Source: Cryptomeria japonica
Lineage: Eukaryota; Streptophyta; Pinopsida; Cupressales; Cupressaceae
Direction: 5' to 3'
Length of the DNA stretch: 64,000 nt
Assembly: GCF_030272615.1 (NCBI RefSeq)
Contig: NC_081410.1
Coordinates: 118,429,140 to 118,493,139, forward strand
In this document: positions 31,666 through 43,656 of the stretch, in pieces
Layout of the letters: the number at the start of each line of letters is the position of its first letter
Position numbering within the stretch: position 1 is the stretch's first letter
Translations under genes and position numbers: made by a program
Notes under the pieces: generated by a model
The model's input: the letters and a program-made list of their open reading frames with translations, nothing else
Databases searched by the model: none
Told to the model about the DNA's origin: nothing

Positions 31666-34100
31666 GGTGTAGGTTGGGTCTGTGAATCCGACTTACACTA
31701 TGGTATGACCCGGTGGGGTGTTGGTCGGGTACGTAAACTAGAGATACACTAGGGAAAAACTTAGAAGTGGTGTTGTTCGGGTTTGTGGATCCGAACTACA
31801 CCAAGTTAGTTGCATTTCGGGTCTACGGGCCTGATTTACACCAAAACTGAGTACACAAGTGTAGAATCCGGACTAAGACCTGATTTGACACCAGAAACCC
31901 CTATACAAGTGTAGAATCGGGTTTAGGACCCGATTTGACACCAAAGTCAAGAAGACAAAATAAAACTCCCAAAAGGCATTTTGTTCAATCTTTCAAATTG
32001 ACAACTTGAGACTTCAAATCAAGATGATTTCTCGAGGGCCAACTCACGAATGGAGACAACAAAATTTGACCTTGATCAATGTGCTTAGAAGACATGGGCA
32101 ACAAATTGGACAAAATTTGTGGCGGTTATCTCACAATTTTGAGCAAGCCAAAATTGAGGATAACACAATGGTTGGACTAGGAATTTTCAACCAATTGTCA
32201 TTAATGTTCCTCCTGTGCCTTTTAGAGTTCTTCTCATAACAAGCTTCAGTTTATTCTATATCTAAGTTGGCAAAAGAATCTATATCTGGGCATTTGAACA
32301 ATGTGTCAAAGAAATCTTCATCCACAACCAACACCTTATTCCCATTAGCATCTTTGACACTTCTACTTACTGGATCAAAACGATTGGCTATTGCAAGCAC
32401 GGACTTAGGATTCTGAACTGACATGGGAAAAGTTGCAACCAAATGTATACTACTATTGATAGTGGGCTCCATCAAATAGTAGTTAGGAGGGTTCTCAACC
32501 CTTTTGAAAAACTCTTCCATGTCTACGTGACCAATTTTTGTATCCTTGATTTGCTTAATATTGGAGGCCATTGAAGACTGTGGAAAGGTAGGATGAGGAT
32601 CTTGCTTTCTAAACTTCATCTTTTTCTGACTTGAAGAGGGTGAAGTCATCTGGTAGTTGCGACTGCAAGTTTGAGAAAAAATTCCCGAGTTAGCTGAAAA
32701 CATCTTCATGAGAAAAATATTTTCATTGGAACATGAAGACTGAAAATATTGTCTTCAAAGGTCCTCCAAGAATAGGATTCTTCTTCTTAGAAAAATTCTA
32801 AGTGAACATTTGTATCTCTAATATTTTAACACTTGGAAAAATTTCTAAATGTAGGTGTCAATCGGTCCATAGGCCTGATTTACGCTAGGATATAACTCAA
32901 CAGGTTTGGTGCAAATCGGGACTATGGACCTGATTTACACCTTACGAGGGTAAGTCAATTCTAAGTGTAAGTCAGATGTTTAGGTCCGACATACACATCA
33001 AAAGATAGGGGAAAGGCTTGTGTAAGTCAAGTCCATCAAAACAACTTACACCACAAAAGATTGCAAGTGACAATGGTGTAGGTCAGGCTCATGAACCTGA
33101 CATACACAAGGGCAAAACTAAAGGCAATGTTCATATTCACAAACCTGAGCGACACCATTCTCTTGGTGTAGTTTGTGTCTGTGAACCTGAACAACACCAA
33201 AGGCCACATATCATTAAACACTGCAAGGGTTTATGGTGTTGTTTGGGTTTGTAGGCCCGAACAACACGATTTTCGGTGGGGTTTGCGTCTACAGACCTGA
33301 ACAACACCATTTGGTGTGTTTGTTGAAAGTTTAAAAAGCCATACATCAAAATCACGATGTTGTTCGGATCCTTGGATCCGACTGACACCGTGGTTGTGGT
33401 ATCGTGCCTCATACAAAGGTAAACCAAAAGAAAGACAAAATGGAAAAACCCTAAACACAAAAAGAAGAAGCAAAAAGAAAACATACCTACCACGATAATG
33501 GTGAGGGCAGTGTTCGTGAAGAGCTCCCAAATGCGAATTAGGGCGGAAGATTACATTGGAAGAAGGGCACAAAAGATATCAATAACAACCGAAGAAAGAC
33601 TATTGAAAGATTTAAGACTTTGTTTTTAAAACAAACACAAGCTTCATTAAATTCAAAGTGGGTAATAAATGATGTAAATCGGGTCCATAGACCCGATTTG
33701 CATCCTTAGGTGCATTTTGGGTCTATGGGCCCAATTTTCACCTAAGCTGGCCAGGCAAGTGCAGGGTCGGGTTTAGAACCCAATCTGACACTTGAGACAA
33801 TAAAGATGAAAATAAGACTAACTCTTAAAAGAATTGAAAGTAAAGTCTTTTGAAAGAAAATACTTGAACATAAAACGACTAAAAGACCAAGTCAATAGGG
33901 AGATTTTGGACGAAAATCACCTCTATTGATTTGCTTGGAGGATATAGGCCAGAATTTGACAAAAAATTGTGGGGGGTTATCATGCTTTTTCCAAATCTGA
34001 AAGCATGATAACAGCTAGATGCAAATTGGGTCTATGGCCTGATTTATAACTAAGCTGACTAGGCAAGTGCAGGGTCGGGTTTAGAACCCGATCTGACCCT
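31666..34100 (-). repeat. Dispersed array of about 20 imperfect 32-36 bp palindromes (leader of the gag-like ORF)
   Basis: Units read roughly GTGTxAATCGGGT, a short loop, ACCCGATTxACACC. Clear examples: 31666-31700, 31769-31802, 31809-31842, 31859-31892, 31909-31942, 32854-32885, 32908-32941, 32965-32996, 33020-33054, 33075-33107, 33165-33198, 33235-33267, 33276-33308, 33356-33389, 33671-33705, 33709-33742, 33759-33792, 34016-34050 and 34066-34100. Arms vary between units yet remain largely complementary (GTTGTTTGGG with CCCGAACAAC; GTTCGGATCC with GGATCCGACT). Relative to the minus-strand ORFs the array lies in the 5' leader. Confidence 0.8.
32110..32709 (-). pseudogene. Retroelement gag-like ORF, N-terminal part
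   Basis: The minus frame from 32709 encodes MEEFFKRVENPPNYYLMEPT, then FPMSVQNPKSVLAIANRFDP, then KDANGNKVLVVDEDFF and FKCPDIDSFANLDIE. A TAA at 32251-32253 is followed in frame by EKNSKRHRRNINDNWLKIPS, so the protein originally continued. I recall this arrangement from gag-like ORFs of gymnosperm LTR elements; the fragment at 22189-22605 looks like a later part of the same protein type. No zinc knuckle, protease or pol is present here. Confidence 0.55.
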
Positions 34101-34330
34101 TGAGACAATAAAGATGAAAATAAGACTAACTTAAAAGAATTGAAACTAAAGTCTTCTGAAAGAAAAGACTTGAACAAAAAAACGACTAAAAGACCAAGTC
34201 AATAGGGATATTTTGGATGAAAATCACCTCTATTGATTTACTTAGAGGATAGGCCACAATTTGACAAAAAATTGTGGGGGGTTATCATACTTTTTCAGAT
34301 TTGGAGGCCAAATGTCAAAGCATGATAACG
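33706..34330. repeat. Two-copy tandem duplication, period about 308 bp
   Basis: GCAAGTGCAGGGTCGGGTTTAGAACCC starts near 33755 and again near 34063, followed in both copies by AGACAATAAAGATGAAAATAAG, GACCAAGTCAATAGGG and AAAATTGTGGGGGGTTATCAT. A related GACAAAATTTGTGGCGGTTATC also occurs near 32112. Confidence 0.88.
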
Positions 34331-34647
34331 GTTAGTCAAATTAAAATGCTTAAAATAAATTTACTAAAGTGATACATGCTTAAGATTTGTTGATGTTCTT
34401 GTGCTAAAACTGCACACAGCTTACACACCCTGAAGATAGTTTATTACAAAATATTTAAACATTAGAATATGCAAATGTTTATAAAATTCTGCATATAAAC
34501 ATTTGTCAATACAAAACATGGGTCATACTAATAAAATTCTGTTAGACAATAAATATCTTTTTTCCCCAAGCCTGTATCTGGAGGACAGATTGTTTTTAAT
34601 CAGTGCTGGAGCCTTGCCATGGATAACTTGAAACATTTCAGGCAAGC

Positions 34648-34874
34648 TAAATGGGCTTCCCATGAATATGTACAAAATTGGCATGCATGTTTTGTTTGCT
34701 TGCATGGAGAGTTCCTTTGTATCACTTGCAAAAATCTGCAATGGATTAGCAGTAGGATATAGCTTGGAATGTGTAAGGAAAGATTTCTATGGGTTCCCCA
34801 TGAATATGTACAACTGGCATGCATGCTCTCTTATTGAGTGTGTGGACTGTAGAGTTCCTTTTTGCATCACTTGC
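34648..34874. repeat. Direct duplication of about 88 bp, spaced 140 bp
   Basis: ATGGGCTTCCCATGAATATG...GGCATGCATG...GAGTTCCTTTGTATCACTTGC at 34648-34730 is repeated with changes at 34790-34874. It lies in the putative intron; no coding role was seen. Confidence 0.8.
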
Positions 34875-35118
34875 TAAAACCTTCTTACTAACAATGTTAT
34901 GAATAATTTTCACTTTAAATTACGATGCTCATTGTCAATTAATTTTGAACTACTGGTCAGTTGTTGCTTCTTGTATGGTGAATATAGATAGCATTTAGTT
35001 GGCATGTGATATCCAATAATGATTATATATGCTTCACTAGTGTTATCTTAAAGATAAAGTGTATTGAGAAATGTTATGGCAAGCACTTTGGCTAACCTTC
35101 CTTTCTACCTGTTTACAG

Positions 35119-35406
35119 GATTTACATGAGCGTTGTCAAGAATTGATGTCCATGAAAAGTCTACTGGATCATTCAAAAATTCTTGAGCCCGAGGAGTCTG
35201 GGTCTGCATCAATTGGGATGTCATTCTGGGGTATGACGGGCGGAAACTCATCTTCAACCTGCACAAAAAGAAATGATGATCCTGGAAAAACTGGAAAAGA
35301 ATCGAGGGTGGTAACATTTGGAAGTTTCCATGGTGCAGTTGCTCTAATCATTGTTGTTCTTGCCATATTGATTGCACTAATAATGTTGGCAACTGGTTGG
35401 AGATAA
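35119..35406 (+). CDS. Candidate terminal exon of an unrecognised host gene with C-terminal membrane anchor
   Basis: A strong pyrimidine tract and acceptor (CTTTCTACCTGTTTACAG) end at 35118. The exon begins at phase 0 with DLHERCQELMSMKSLLDHSK, continues with a Ser/Gly/Lys-rich linker, and ends with a 23-residue hydrophobic segment (GAVALIIVVLAILIALIMLA, then TGW) followed by Arg and a stop at 35404-35406. The layout is that of a tail-anchored membrane protein with a helical region before the anchor. Base composition is less AT-biased than the surroundings. It joins in phase with 19542-19611. The family is not recognised; a retrotransposed or isolated exon is possible. Confidence 0.6.
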   Translation, partial: DLHERCQELMSMKSLLDHSKILEPEESGSASIGMSFWGMTGGNSSSTCTKRNDDPGKTGKESRVVTFGSFHGAVALIIVVLAILIALIMLATGWR

Positions 35407-35800
35407 AAAAGTGAATGAGAAACACTAATATTTTCTCTTTCTTGAAATTTTCCATTTTCATTTCATTCACAGTGGTCTACGTTTGTGGTTACAGGCTAAT
35501 CTTATTCAGATGAAACACAAAAATGTGGAAGCATGTTAGCTTTATTTTGGGATGGTCTATATATTCAAAATTTTTGACTCACATGATATTTGTTGGGAAT
35601 CCTATATACAGAAAGCCCAACATTTTAGTCATATAAAACAAAATATTGGGATTTAAACTATTTGGAGATGAAGTTTAGTATTTGTTTAAATAGATTGTGC
35701 CACTTTACCTAGGGATGGATTTAAGGATGCGATGTCAAAAGACTCAAAACACTAAAAACAATATGTTCCAAGATCAAGTAACTGCTCCAAATTCCAATAG
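35407..35800. other. Putative 3' UTR and downstream sequence
   Basis: AT-rich sequence after the stop codon with no clear open frame. No unambiguous polyadenylation signal could be singled out. Confidence 0.4.
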
Positions 35801-36050
35801 AAAAGTCAAGATATGGAAAACACAAAAACGAAAGACGGACTATTCACCAAACCTTTTCATATAAGTGAATTGATTCAGAGAATAAGTATGGCCTTGATCA
35901 ATATTCACTTGATTTTATTAAAAGGAAAAGTTCAGATACGGAAAACACAAAAAACAAAGATGGACTATTCACCAAGCCTTTTGGTATAACGTAATTGGTT
36001 CAGAGGATAAGTATAGCCTTGATCAATCTCCATTTAATTTTAATTATTAA
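35801..36050. repeat. Two-copy tandem repeat, period 125 bp
   Basis: AAAAGT..AGATA.GGAAAACACAAAAA...GACTATTCACCAA.CCTTTT starts at 35801 and again at 35926. Both copies end in CCTTGATCAAT...ATTTTA. Copies are about 85-90 percent alike by eye. Confidence 0.88.
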
Positions 36051-38980
36051 AAATATACTATTACCTTATTATTGTCTGCTCTTCAAGAAATAAATTCATT
36101 TCTAATCAAGATCATATTCATGTCAATTTTGTCTTCCAATCTTATGGCGCTTTTTGTTACAAGGTAGGTGACAAGCATATGACACTAGCAAAATCAATTG
36201 CTTTGGGCAGAGATATGAAGGCAACATTTGTAAAGAAAGTGTATGGATTGACTTCACAAGGTTTATAAGTGAGATGCTTGTGTTTCTTGTTAACTCTGGA
36301 TATAAAAATAATATTTTATTTCCTAGCATGTGGTATCATCATGAATGTTGGGCATTGTATCTGTCATTTTGATTCAGTCCCAGATTCATGTATATACTAA
36401 TAAAACTTGTTCACTTTGTTGTAATAATGTACTTTTAAGTTGTCTCAATGTTTGCCTAATTTCACGCTCTGCTAAACATTTGGGCATCATTATGGAGTTT
36501 ATATTGCCATAGGAATTACCAATTTGTAGAAGTAAAATGATATGTATCAGGATATCCCTTTTATCATCTCCTTTAGTTGCAGAGGCGCTAGGAAGAAGAA
36601 TCTTCAAGCGACTAACTTGTAGATTCTAACTAATGGTGGCACTGTTATTGAAAATATCTTGATGAACTTTTAGAGGTTCATTAGATTAAGGAGAGGGTTG
36701 AGGGTATACCTTTGTCAAAACAAGGTTGTTAGTTCTCTTATGATTGGTTGGAGTCTCATTTGAAAATGATTGAGAGAGTATTGCCAAAATAAAATAAAAT
36801 TGAAGCATTACCATCGATAGGAATTAAGTTAAGTTTATAGAGTATCAGATTTCTTAGGTTAAAGTTCTAATGAGTCTAGGCATCAATTTGTAGATGGTAT
36901 ATTTTGGAATAATCTACATGTACATGCTCAAGATATACTAGTACTTTTCCTAGATTTCTTCATTTCATGTTATTAGTAGGATAGTGAAAGCTTTTGAAAC
37001 TATGCAAAGACAGCTTTGAAAACAATAGTGGTTAGCAATTTTGATGATTGACAAACTTGTTGCCTCATACAAGTAGAGGAGATCCCCATTGTTTGGGGAA
37101 ATGATTTGAAAGCAACACATATCTTGGAAATGTAGCAACAAAGTTGTAGGGTTAATGGAGTTCAAAAAGCATGATGTTGGAGACTCCTTTCAAGCTTGAT
37201 GATAAGGACATGGAAAACATGGTTTCTATTTTGATCCTTCATTTACCACTAAAGGAGGTAAAAGAACTAGTTTTGATGTGTCAAAATAATGTGAAACTAG
37301 ATTACATATCAAGTGACAAGTACTTTGATACAACAATCTTAGTGAATAAAGCAAAGCTGAGATTGTTTTTAATTGTGATTTTTTGGAAACAAATAAGGGT
37401 GCTTAAGATTATGGAAGAATGTGAGATTTGGTCTTCATTTCTCTCAATTGTTTGTTGACATAGAAGTTGCTTGTCGAGTGCTATCCTTGGAGTTTCTAGT
37501 ATGTGGGCTAGTAGTTTGTCTAGTGTTTTTCTTTAAATTTTCTATTGTTTTTTATTTGTAAAGCAACAAAACAAGGGTGCTGACCCTATACAAAGACAAG
37601 CCAAAAATGATATGAACAACTAGCCAGGAACAAACCTCTGACAACAAAGGTTAAAATAGCCCACTTACAACACACTAGCAGAGCAACTAGTAACCCACAT
37701 CAAGGGTGGGTAGAAGTTTCACCCACAACTCGTGGAAGACTTTGGGAAGAAGAGGAAGAGCAATCTTTCTTCCGTTGACGGACAACCACTAACTCATTTG
37801 AGGTCAAAATCTGACGAAATATTCCGACGAAAGTGAATTAATTTATGGTTTCGTCGGGTACTTTTAAATTTAATGTGAGATTTTCATTTTTTCTTTAAAT
37901 TGGTCCCCGATGTTCAACGAACAAGAATTTTCGTCGCTATTCCAACGAAAGCTTAAAGTCAACTTGTTTCCAACGAGATTTTTTTGTTAGCGTGTGCTTT
38001 CTTAATTTGTGGTCGGCCGACAGGTATATAGTTTGATTCTCTAGCCGACTATTCTAATATGTTTAATTACAGACCTATTTGATGATTCCAATTGGGACTT
38101 TAGGTTGACATAATCTTGTGAGTAATCCAAACATTCCTTTACAGTCACTTGACAATGAATTTTTATGTTGTTTGATTCTTTGATTTGAAGGCTATTGTCA
38201 TCAAATTGTCCCAAAAATAGTGACAGTTACAGTTTGAAAGTTTTCTTTTGTTAAGTGCAGTTGTCTCTCACTTTGTATTCATTTTAAAGAACCACGATTG
38301 TTATTACAAATGTACTATTACTTAGTGTATGGAGTTGTTTGATAATGACGAACAAATTATGACTATTTAGGTTTGTCCTCACAGTAAACTTTAAAAGTCT
38401 GACTTCTTCCAATTTTTGGAGTCTTCCATTGTTTATAGGCCTTAAGGACTTTTTCAACGTTGTCTCAAGTGCATGTAGATATCCATGAAAATACCTTGAC
38501 TCCCCTTGTGACCCATGTGGAAGGTGAACAATTGTAATGACCATACAAAAGTTTGTAAGTCCGACCCTTGACATTAAGTTCACAAACTTGATGGGGTGTT
38601 GTTACAAAACAAAAGCATATTGTAAAAGGTTGCATTACAAGGTTTAATGTATGTTCCTAGAGTTTGATCCTTGTGGAAAAAGTTGGAATCCAAAGTTCAT
38701 ATATAGTCCTTATGAAGGTGCATTGATATCATGAGTGGATTTGTAAAGCAGCATGTTTGAAGCATGGTTTCATTGTTCCCTATTGTCCTATTGATCAAGA
38801 GTATTGTTCCTTTGAAGAACACGTTGTTCCTTTGTTCAAGCCTTGTATCCATCAAGTTGGCCTCGTTATGTGTTAAATCTTGATGTGCCATTGTGCCAAG
38901 AAGGCCTTGTGGGTGGGTTTGCTGATTGGAGCCTCGTTTTGACAATTTATCTAAATATTCAAGCTTGGTAAAGAAAAATC
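36051..38980. other. Degenerate sequence without a recognised gene; possible CACTA terminus near 37995
   Basis: Several frames of 60-100 codons occur (for example 37171-37458 plus, 38284-38583 minus), none with a recognised motif. Between 37790 and 37995 the motifs CGACGAAA, TTTCGTCGG and CCAACGAAA recur in both orientations and end at ...TTTTTTTGTTAGCGTG. Inverted subterminal repeats of this kind and a CAC-type end are typical of CACTA elements, but no partner terminus or 3-bp duplication was found. Confidence 0.4.
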
Positions 38981-39255
38981 ATGTCAGATAATATTAGTGC
39001 AAAAAAAAATGAATAAACACTTGCTAGATTGTGGGTTAGATTGAAAAGAACGGGTGATGGGAAATGTTATTGTCCTTGCAATAATTGCAAGGGCTTAAAG
39101 ACGAGAAGACTTTTTATCATAACAATTGAGAAACATTGCAGGCAACATGGTCATGTTGAAGGGGGGCATGATTATCGTCCATTGGTAAGTTATTCATTAT
39201 ATGTCTTTATATTGATTGAATTTGTAAATGTTTATATCATTTTAACATGATTTCT

Positions 39256-39275
39256 AATATATATATATATATATA
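39256..39275. repeat. AT dinucleotide run
   Basis: A short run of about nine TA units within the first intron of the TNP2 gene. Confidence 0.85.
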
Positions 39276-39886
39276 ATCACTTGATCATGATCATGGTTTA
39301 TTTGTGTCGATCATTATTATAAAGGTGGGGTGCCCTAGGGCACATGATATGGATTTGCAAGTGAAGGAACATGGAGCTGTGAATATCGAAGATGAAGTTA
39401 ATGATCCTATGGCAGAAGATGATCATGCGCTAGAAAACACAGTTGAAGATGATGGTACAAATACATTGATCCATGGCACATTTAGTGACACAATTGATCA
39501 TGATGATGATCTAGATGACTTTGATGATGTTCATGATTTACTTGTACTTGAGAAGGCATATGAGCGCCTTTAATAAAAGCTATCAAACAACTCTTCTCTT
39601 TGTTGTATTGTTGCTGGTGAACTTGAAGGCTATGAATTTTTTATCCAACCTAGCAATCTCACGGATGTTAAGGTATGTTATATATGTCATCTATTTTTGT
39701 TGTTAGTTCATCACTAATAAATAAATGATGAAATATGTACCATTAATGTTTGTTATATTAATTAACAAATTAATTTTTGTGTTGTAGATTGATAGGTGAA
39801 TTTTTGTTACCACCATCAAATATTTTACCTTGCTCATACCGAGATTTATCTACCATTATGAAAGATATTGGAATGAAGTATCAAGT

Positions 39887-40689
39887 TGATGCAGGAGCAC
39901 CAGAGTAGTTCAAACTGACATTTGGATTTGATCCTAGTGAGACATTGATCCCGGTATTGGCCTGGTATTGGTATGTTCTTATCGGTTGGTTTTGCAGTGT
40001 ATGGAGCGAAGATGAATCGGGTTGCGGGTGGTTTCTAGAACTTGCGGATCGTTGAGCAATGTTGTTTTGGGCCTTGTCCGATGTTTCTGGAGGACCACAT
40101 AAAGTTTTATGCATTTGAAGATGTACTTGGTGATTTGGGCTGACATGTTATCGTTTACACGTTTCATCATGAACCGGTTGGTCTTTGGCCGACTTGATCA
40201 AGTTGTTATTGCTTGTGGATGATATAAAGGGAAAGTTTAGAGATTCATTTTGCAGGACAACGGTCGGAGGAGGAAGAAATCGAGCGAAGATGTTTCCGGA
40301 GAGATTCTGGTTTGTGGGGACTGAAGTCCAGATGGACTGAGGTTCGAATCAGTGTAGAACAATGTAGACTGTTACTAGAGGCCTATTTGTTGAGTAGAAG
40401 ATATGCAAATCTTAGATTTGTGTTGTATGGATTATTTTGTAATCCTAGGTTGTGGTCCAACATGTGTAGCCGCTGAAGGCTTATATAATTCTTTAAATGG
40501 TTATGATGATGGATTTATCTATTATCGGTTTTATTGTGTGTTGCTTTTATCGGTTAAGTTTCTCTTTACCTGTTTACCGGTTAGATCTTATGTTGTGTCA
40601 TCGGTTCTCGGTGTCGTGCATGATGTTTTGTGTTATGGGTTGCAAGGTGGGGATGTCCTTCATTGGATCTCCCTACCTTGACTATGTCA
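39887..40689 (+). repeat. 5' LTR of the small LTR element
   Basis: Starts TGATGCAGGAGCACC, ends ACTATGTCA, and is followed by the PBS two bases later. Similar throughout to 41051-41836. Confidence 0.88.
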
Positions 40690-40691
40690 AC

Positions 40692-40703
40692 TGGTATCAG
40701 AGC
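40692..40703 (+). promoter_or_regulatory. Primer-binding site of the small LTR element
   Basis: TGGTATCAGAGC two bases after the 5' LTR; initiator tRNA-Met type. Confidence 0.88.
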
Positions 40704-41050
40704 TGGTTTGTGAACCTGTTGATCGAAGAAGACCCGGTTATGTACTGGTTGGTTGGAAAGGAAGTTGAGGCAACTTGTAGACTTGTTCAGATCACTGAAC
40801 GTGAGGCAGTGCAAGGCTTGCAAGAACACCGCCGAACCTAGAGCTTGAGCTTGAAGCAGTTAATGGGTGGAGACTTGAACAGATCGCCGAACCAAGGTAG
40901 ACTGCAGGGTGGACCGGTAGATCATCGTGGAGAGGCAACCAGAACCTATAGTCAGATCGTCAAACCCTTGAGGCGGTTGTAAGTACCTACTGATATATCG
41001 TCGAACCAGATCAAGTGATGGGACTCACTTTTCAATTAAGCCCAAGAGTT

Positions 41051-41836
41051 TAATGCAGGAGCACCAGAGTAGTTCAAACCGACATTTGGATTTGATCCCG
41101 GTGAGACATCTAGTATTGGCCCGGTATTGGTATGTTCTTACCTGTTGGTTTTGCAGTGTATGGAGCGAAGATGAATCGAGTTGCGGGTGGTTTCCATAAC
41201 TTGTGGATCGTTGAGCGATGTTGTTTTGGGCCTTGTCCGATGTTGAAGTTTTATGCATTTGAAGATGTTCTTGGTGATTTGGGTTGACATGTTATCCTTT
41301 ACACATTTCATCATGAACTGGTTGGTCTTTAGACGACTTGATCGAGTTGTTATTGCTTGTGGATGATATAAAGGGAAAGTTTAGAGATTCATTTTGCAGG
41401 ACAACAGTCGGAGGAGGAAGAGATCAAGCGAAGATGTAGTTTCCGGAGAGATTCTGGTCCGAGGGGAGTGATACTCGGATGGATTGAGGTTTGGATCAGT
41501 GCAAAAAAGTGTAGACTATTATTAGAGGCCTATTTGTCGAGCAAAAGATTTGCGGATCTTAGATTTGTATTGTATGGATTGTTTTGTAATCCTGGGTTGC
41601 GGTCCAGCATGTGTAACCGCTAAAGGCTTATGTAATTCTTTAAATGGTTGTGATAATGGGTTTATTTGTTATCGGTTTTATTGTGTGCTACTTCTATCGG
41701 TTAAGTTGCTCTTTACCTATTTACCAGTTAGATCTTATGTTGTGTTACTGGTTGCCGGTATTTTGCATGATGTTTTGTGTTATGAGCTACAAGGCAAGGA
41801 TGTCCTTCATTGGATCTCCCTACCTTGACTGTGTCA
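41051..41836 (+). repeat. 3' LTR of the small LTR element
   Basis: Starts TAATGCAGG (TG changed to TA) and ends GTGTCA. Several small indels and many substitutions against the 5' LTR indicate an old insertion. Confidence 0.88.
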
Positions 41837-43610
41837 CAAGCAATAGATGCATACCCCAATGATCATATTTTATATCATAAACAACATGAATTTGCAACAA
41901 AATGCCCAAAATGTCATATCAATAGATATTGAACAGATCACCTAACAAAAAAGGTGGCTCGCAAGGTTATTCGTTATATTCCCATTATTCCACGAATGCA
42001 ACGATTATTTAAGTGCAAAAGCTTAGCGCAATTTATGGATTACCATGTACGGAATAGAAGTGGAGATGACATTTTTCAAATGTCTGCAGATGGTTCTGCA
42101 TTTAGGGACATGGAGGAAAAATGACCACACTTTAAAGAAGAACCTCATAATCTCAAGCATTCATTGGTAGCAGACGGTGTCAATCCATTTGGAGAGATGA
42201 GATCTATTTACTCGGTGTCACTTGTTTTTGTTATCAACAATAACATTCCTCCATGGATGTCAATAAAGAGGGAGAACATAATGTTGGCAATGATTGTTCC
42301 AGGTATTTGTTTACATCAATTTTCTTTAACATAGTAGCATCTCATTTTTTATTTTTTTTTGCATAATGATTAATATCTTTTTCATTTAATAGTCATGTAG
42401 ATTAATTTATATATATTGCAATAAAATGGTTATAATAATTATGTAATGTTTATCTTCATTCAACTAGGTAAGTGCCAAGTTAAAGTTGTGAATGTATATA
42501 TCGAGCCTCTTATTGACGAGTTACTAAAGTTATGGAATGACGTCACTATGTATGACGTCTCTAGACTGATAGGACAAAGACAATTTCAATTCCATGCAAT
42601 GCTTGTATGGAAAATTCATGATGCACCAGGGCTAACACATTTTTGTGGTATGTTATAACGTTCGATTGCACTTTAATGATATTTAATTTTATGAAGTAGA
42701 TATCATGCATGTTTTTTAAATAATCTATTCTTTATATATAATTATAAAAACTGACATATTTAATCCAATTATATATGATATTGCAGGTCTTCAAACAAAG
42801 GGAAAATTTGGATGTCCAGTTTGTGGTCCAAAGATGAAATCTCATCATTCAACAAGTTTAGGAAAGCAGGTGTTTGGTGAGTATAGGCACTTCCTCCACA
42901 GAAATCATAAGTATTGAACTACTGAAAAACATTTTTTCAATGGGAAAGAAGAGGCAACATCAAAACCACGAAGAATGACACCTCGCCTATGGAAGTTGTA
43001 ATATAATATAATCAATCGTCAAGGTTATACATCAGATCAAATTGTTTATCTATCATATATGATATGTTTGGAATTTGTATTTTTATATTGTGGTTTGTTG
43101 ACTCATGCTGTAATTGACAATGATTGTCGTTGTTAATTTGTTTAACTTATATGCTTCATGAAAGTCATCAAGGCATTAATGACTGACTTCCATAGGGACT
43201 GAAAAGTTATCCCACACAATTTAGTAGGTTGCCCTACTATGAGCAAGTACAAATTGTGCATTTGTTTGATACAATGCATATCAGAAAGAATTTAATAGAA
43301 ACGTTATGGAAAATATTGGATAGAAGACACGAAAAAGAAAAAAATGTCAAAATTTGTAATGACATTCAGGAAGCCAATTATGTAATGAAAAATGTCATTC
43401 AATTAAATAGTGATGGAGACCAAATAAATATAAGCTTCCTTGGTTATTAAATGAGCAGCAAAACAATGCTATAAAAGAAGTCATACGAAAAATTTGATTT
43501 CCCACAAGATTTGTTGCAAACATAAACAATATCATAACAAAGAAAGTTGAAGTTGGGTTAGGGATCAAAACACATGATTGACATACCTTCATTCAAGGTA
43601 ATTATTCTTG

Positions 43611-43614
43611 TATA

Positions 43615-43652
<38 letters not shown>
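43611..43652. repeat. TG dinucleotide microsatellite
   Basis: A TATATATA run continues into about 17 TG units inside an intron of the TNP2 gene. Confidence 0.92.

Positions 43653-43656
<4 letters not shown>

Larger units (their letters stand above)
39887..41836 (+). mobile_element. Small non-coding LTR retrotransposon (TRIM/LARD type) inside the TNP2 gene
   Basis: Two LTRs (803 and 786 bp) flank only 361 bp of interior. Flanks CAAGT (39882-39886) and CAAGC (41837-41841) are a 5-bp duplication with one change. PBS TGGTATCAGAGC starts at 40692. The interior has no gag or pol. Removing the element rejoins the transposase as KYQ-V/A-IDAYPND. It must have been mobilised by another element's enzymes. 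Confidence 0.88.

Noticed and set aside
37171-37458. 95-residue plus-strand frame as a gene
   Set aside because: No recognised motif, and splice signals and neighbouring coding pieces are absent. It resembles chance or a very old relic.
37790-37995. Left end of the CACTA element whose TNP2 gene starts at 38981
   Set aside because: The terminus at 37995 points the wrong way (it is a right-hand end), so it cannot bound the TNP2 gene to its right.
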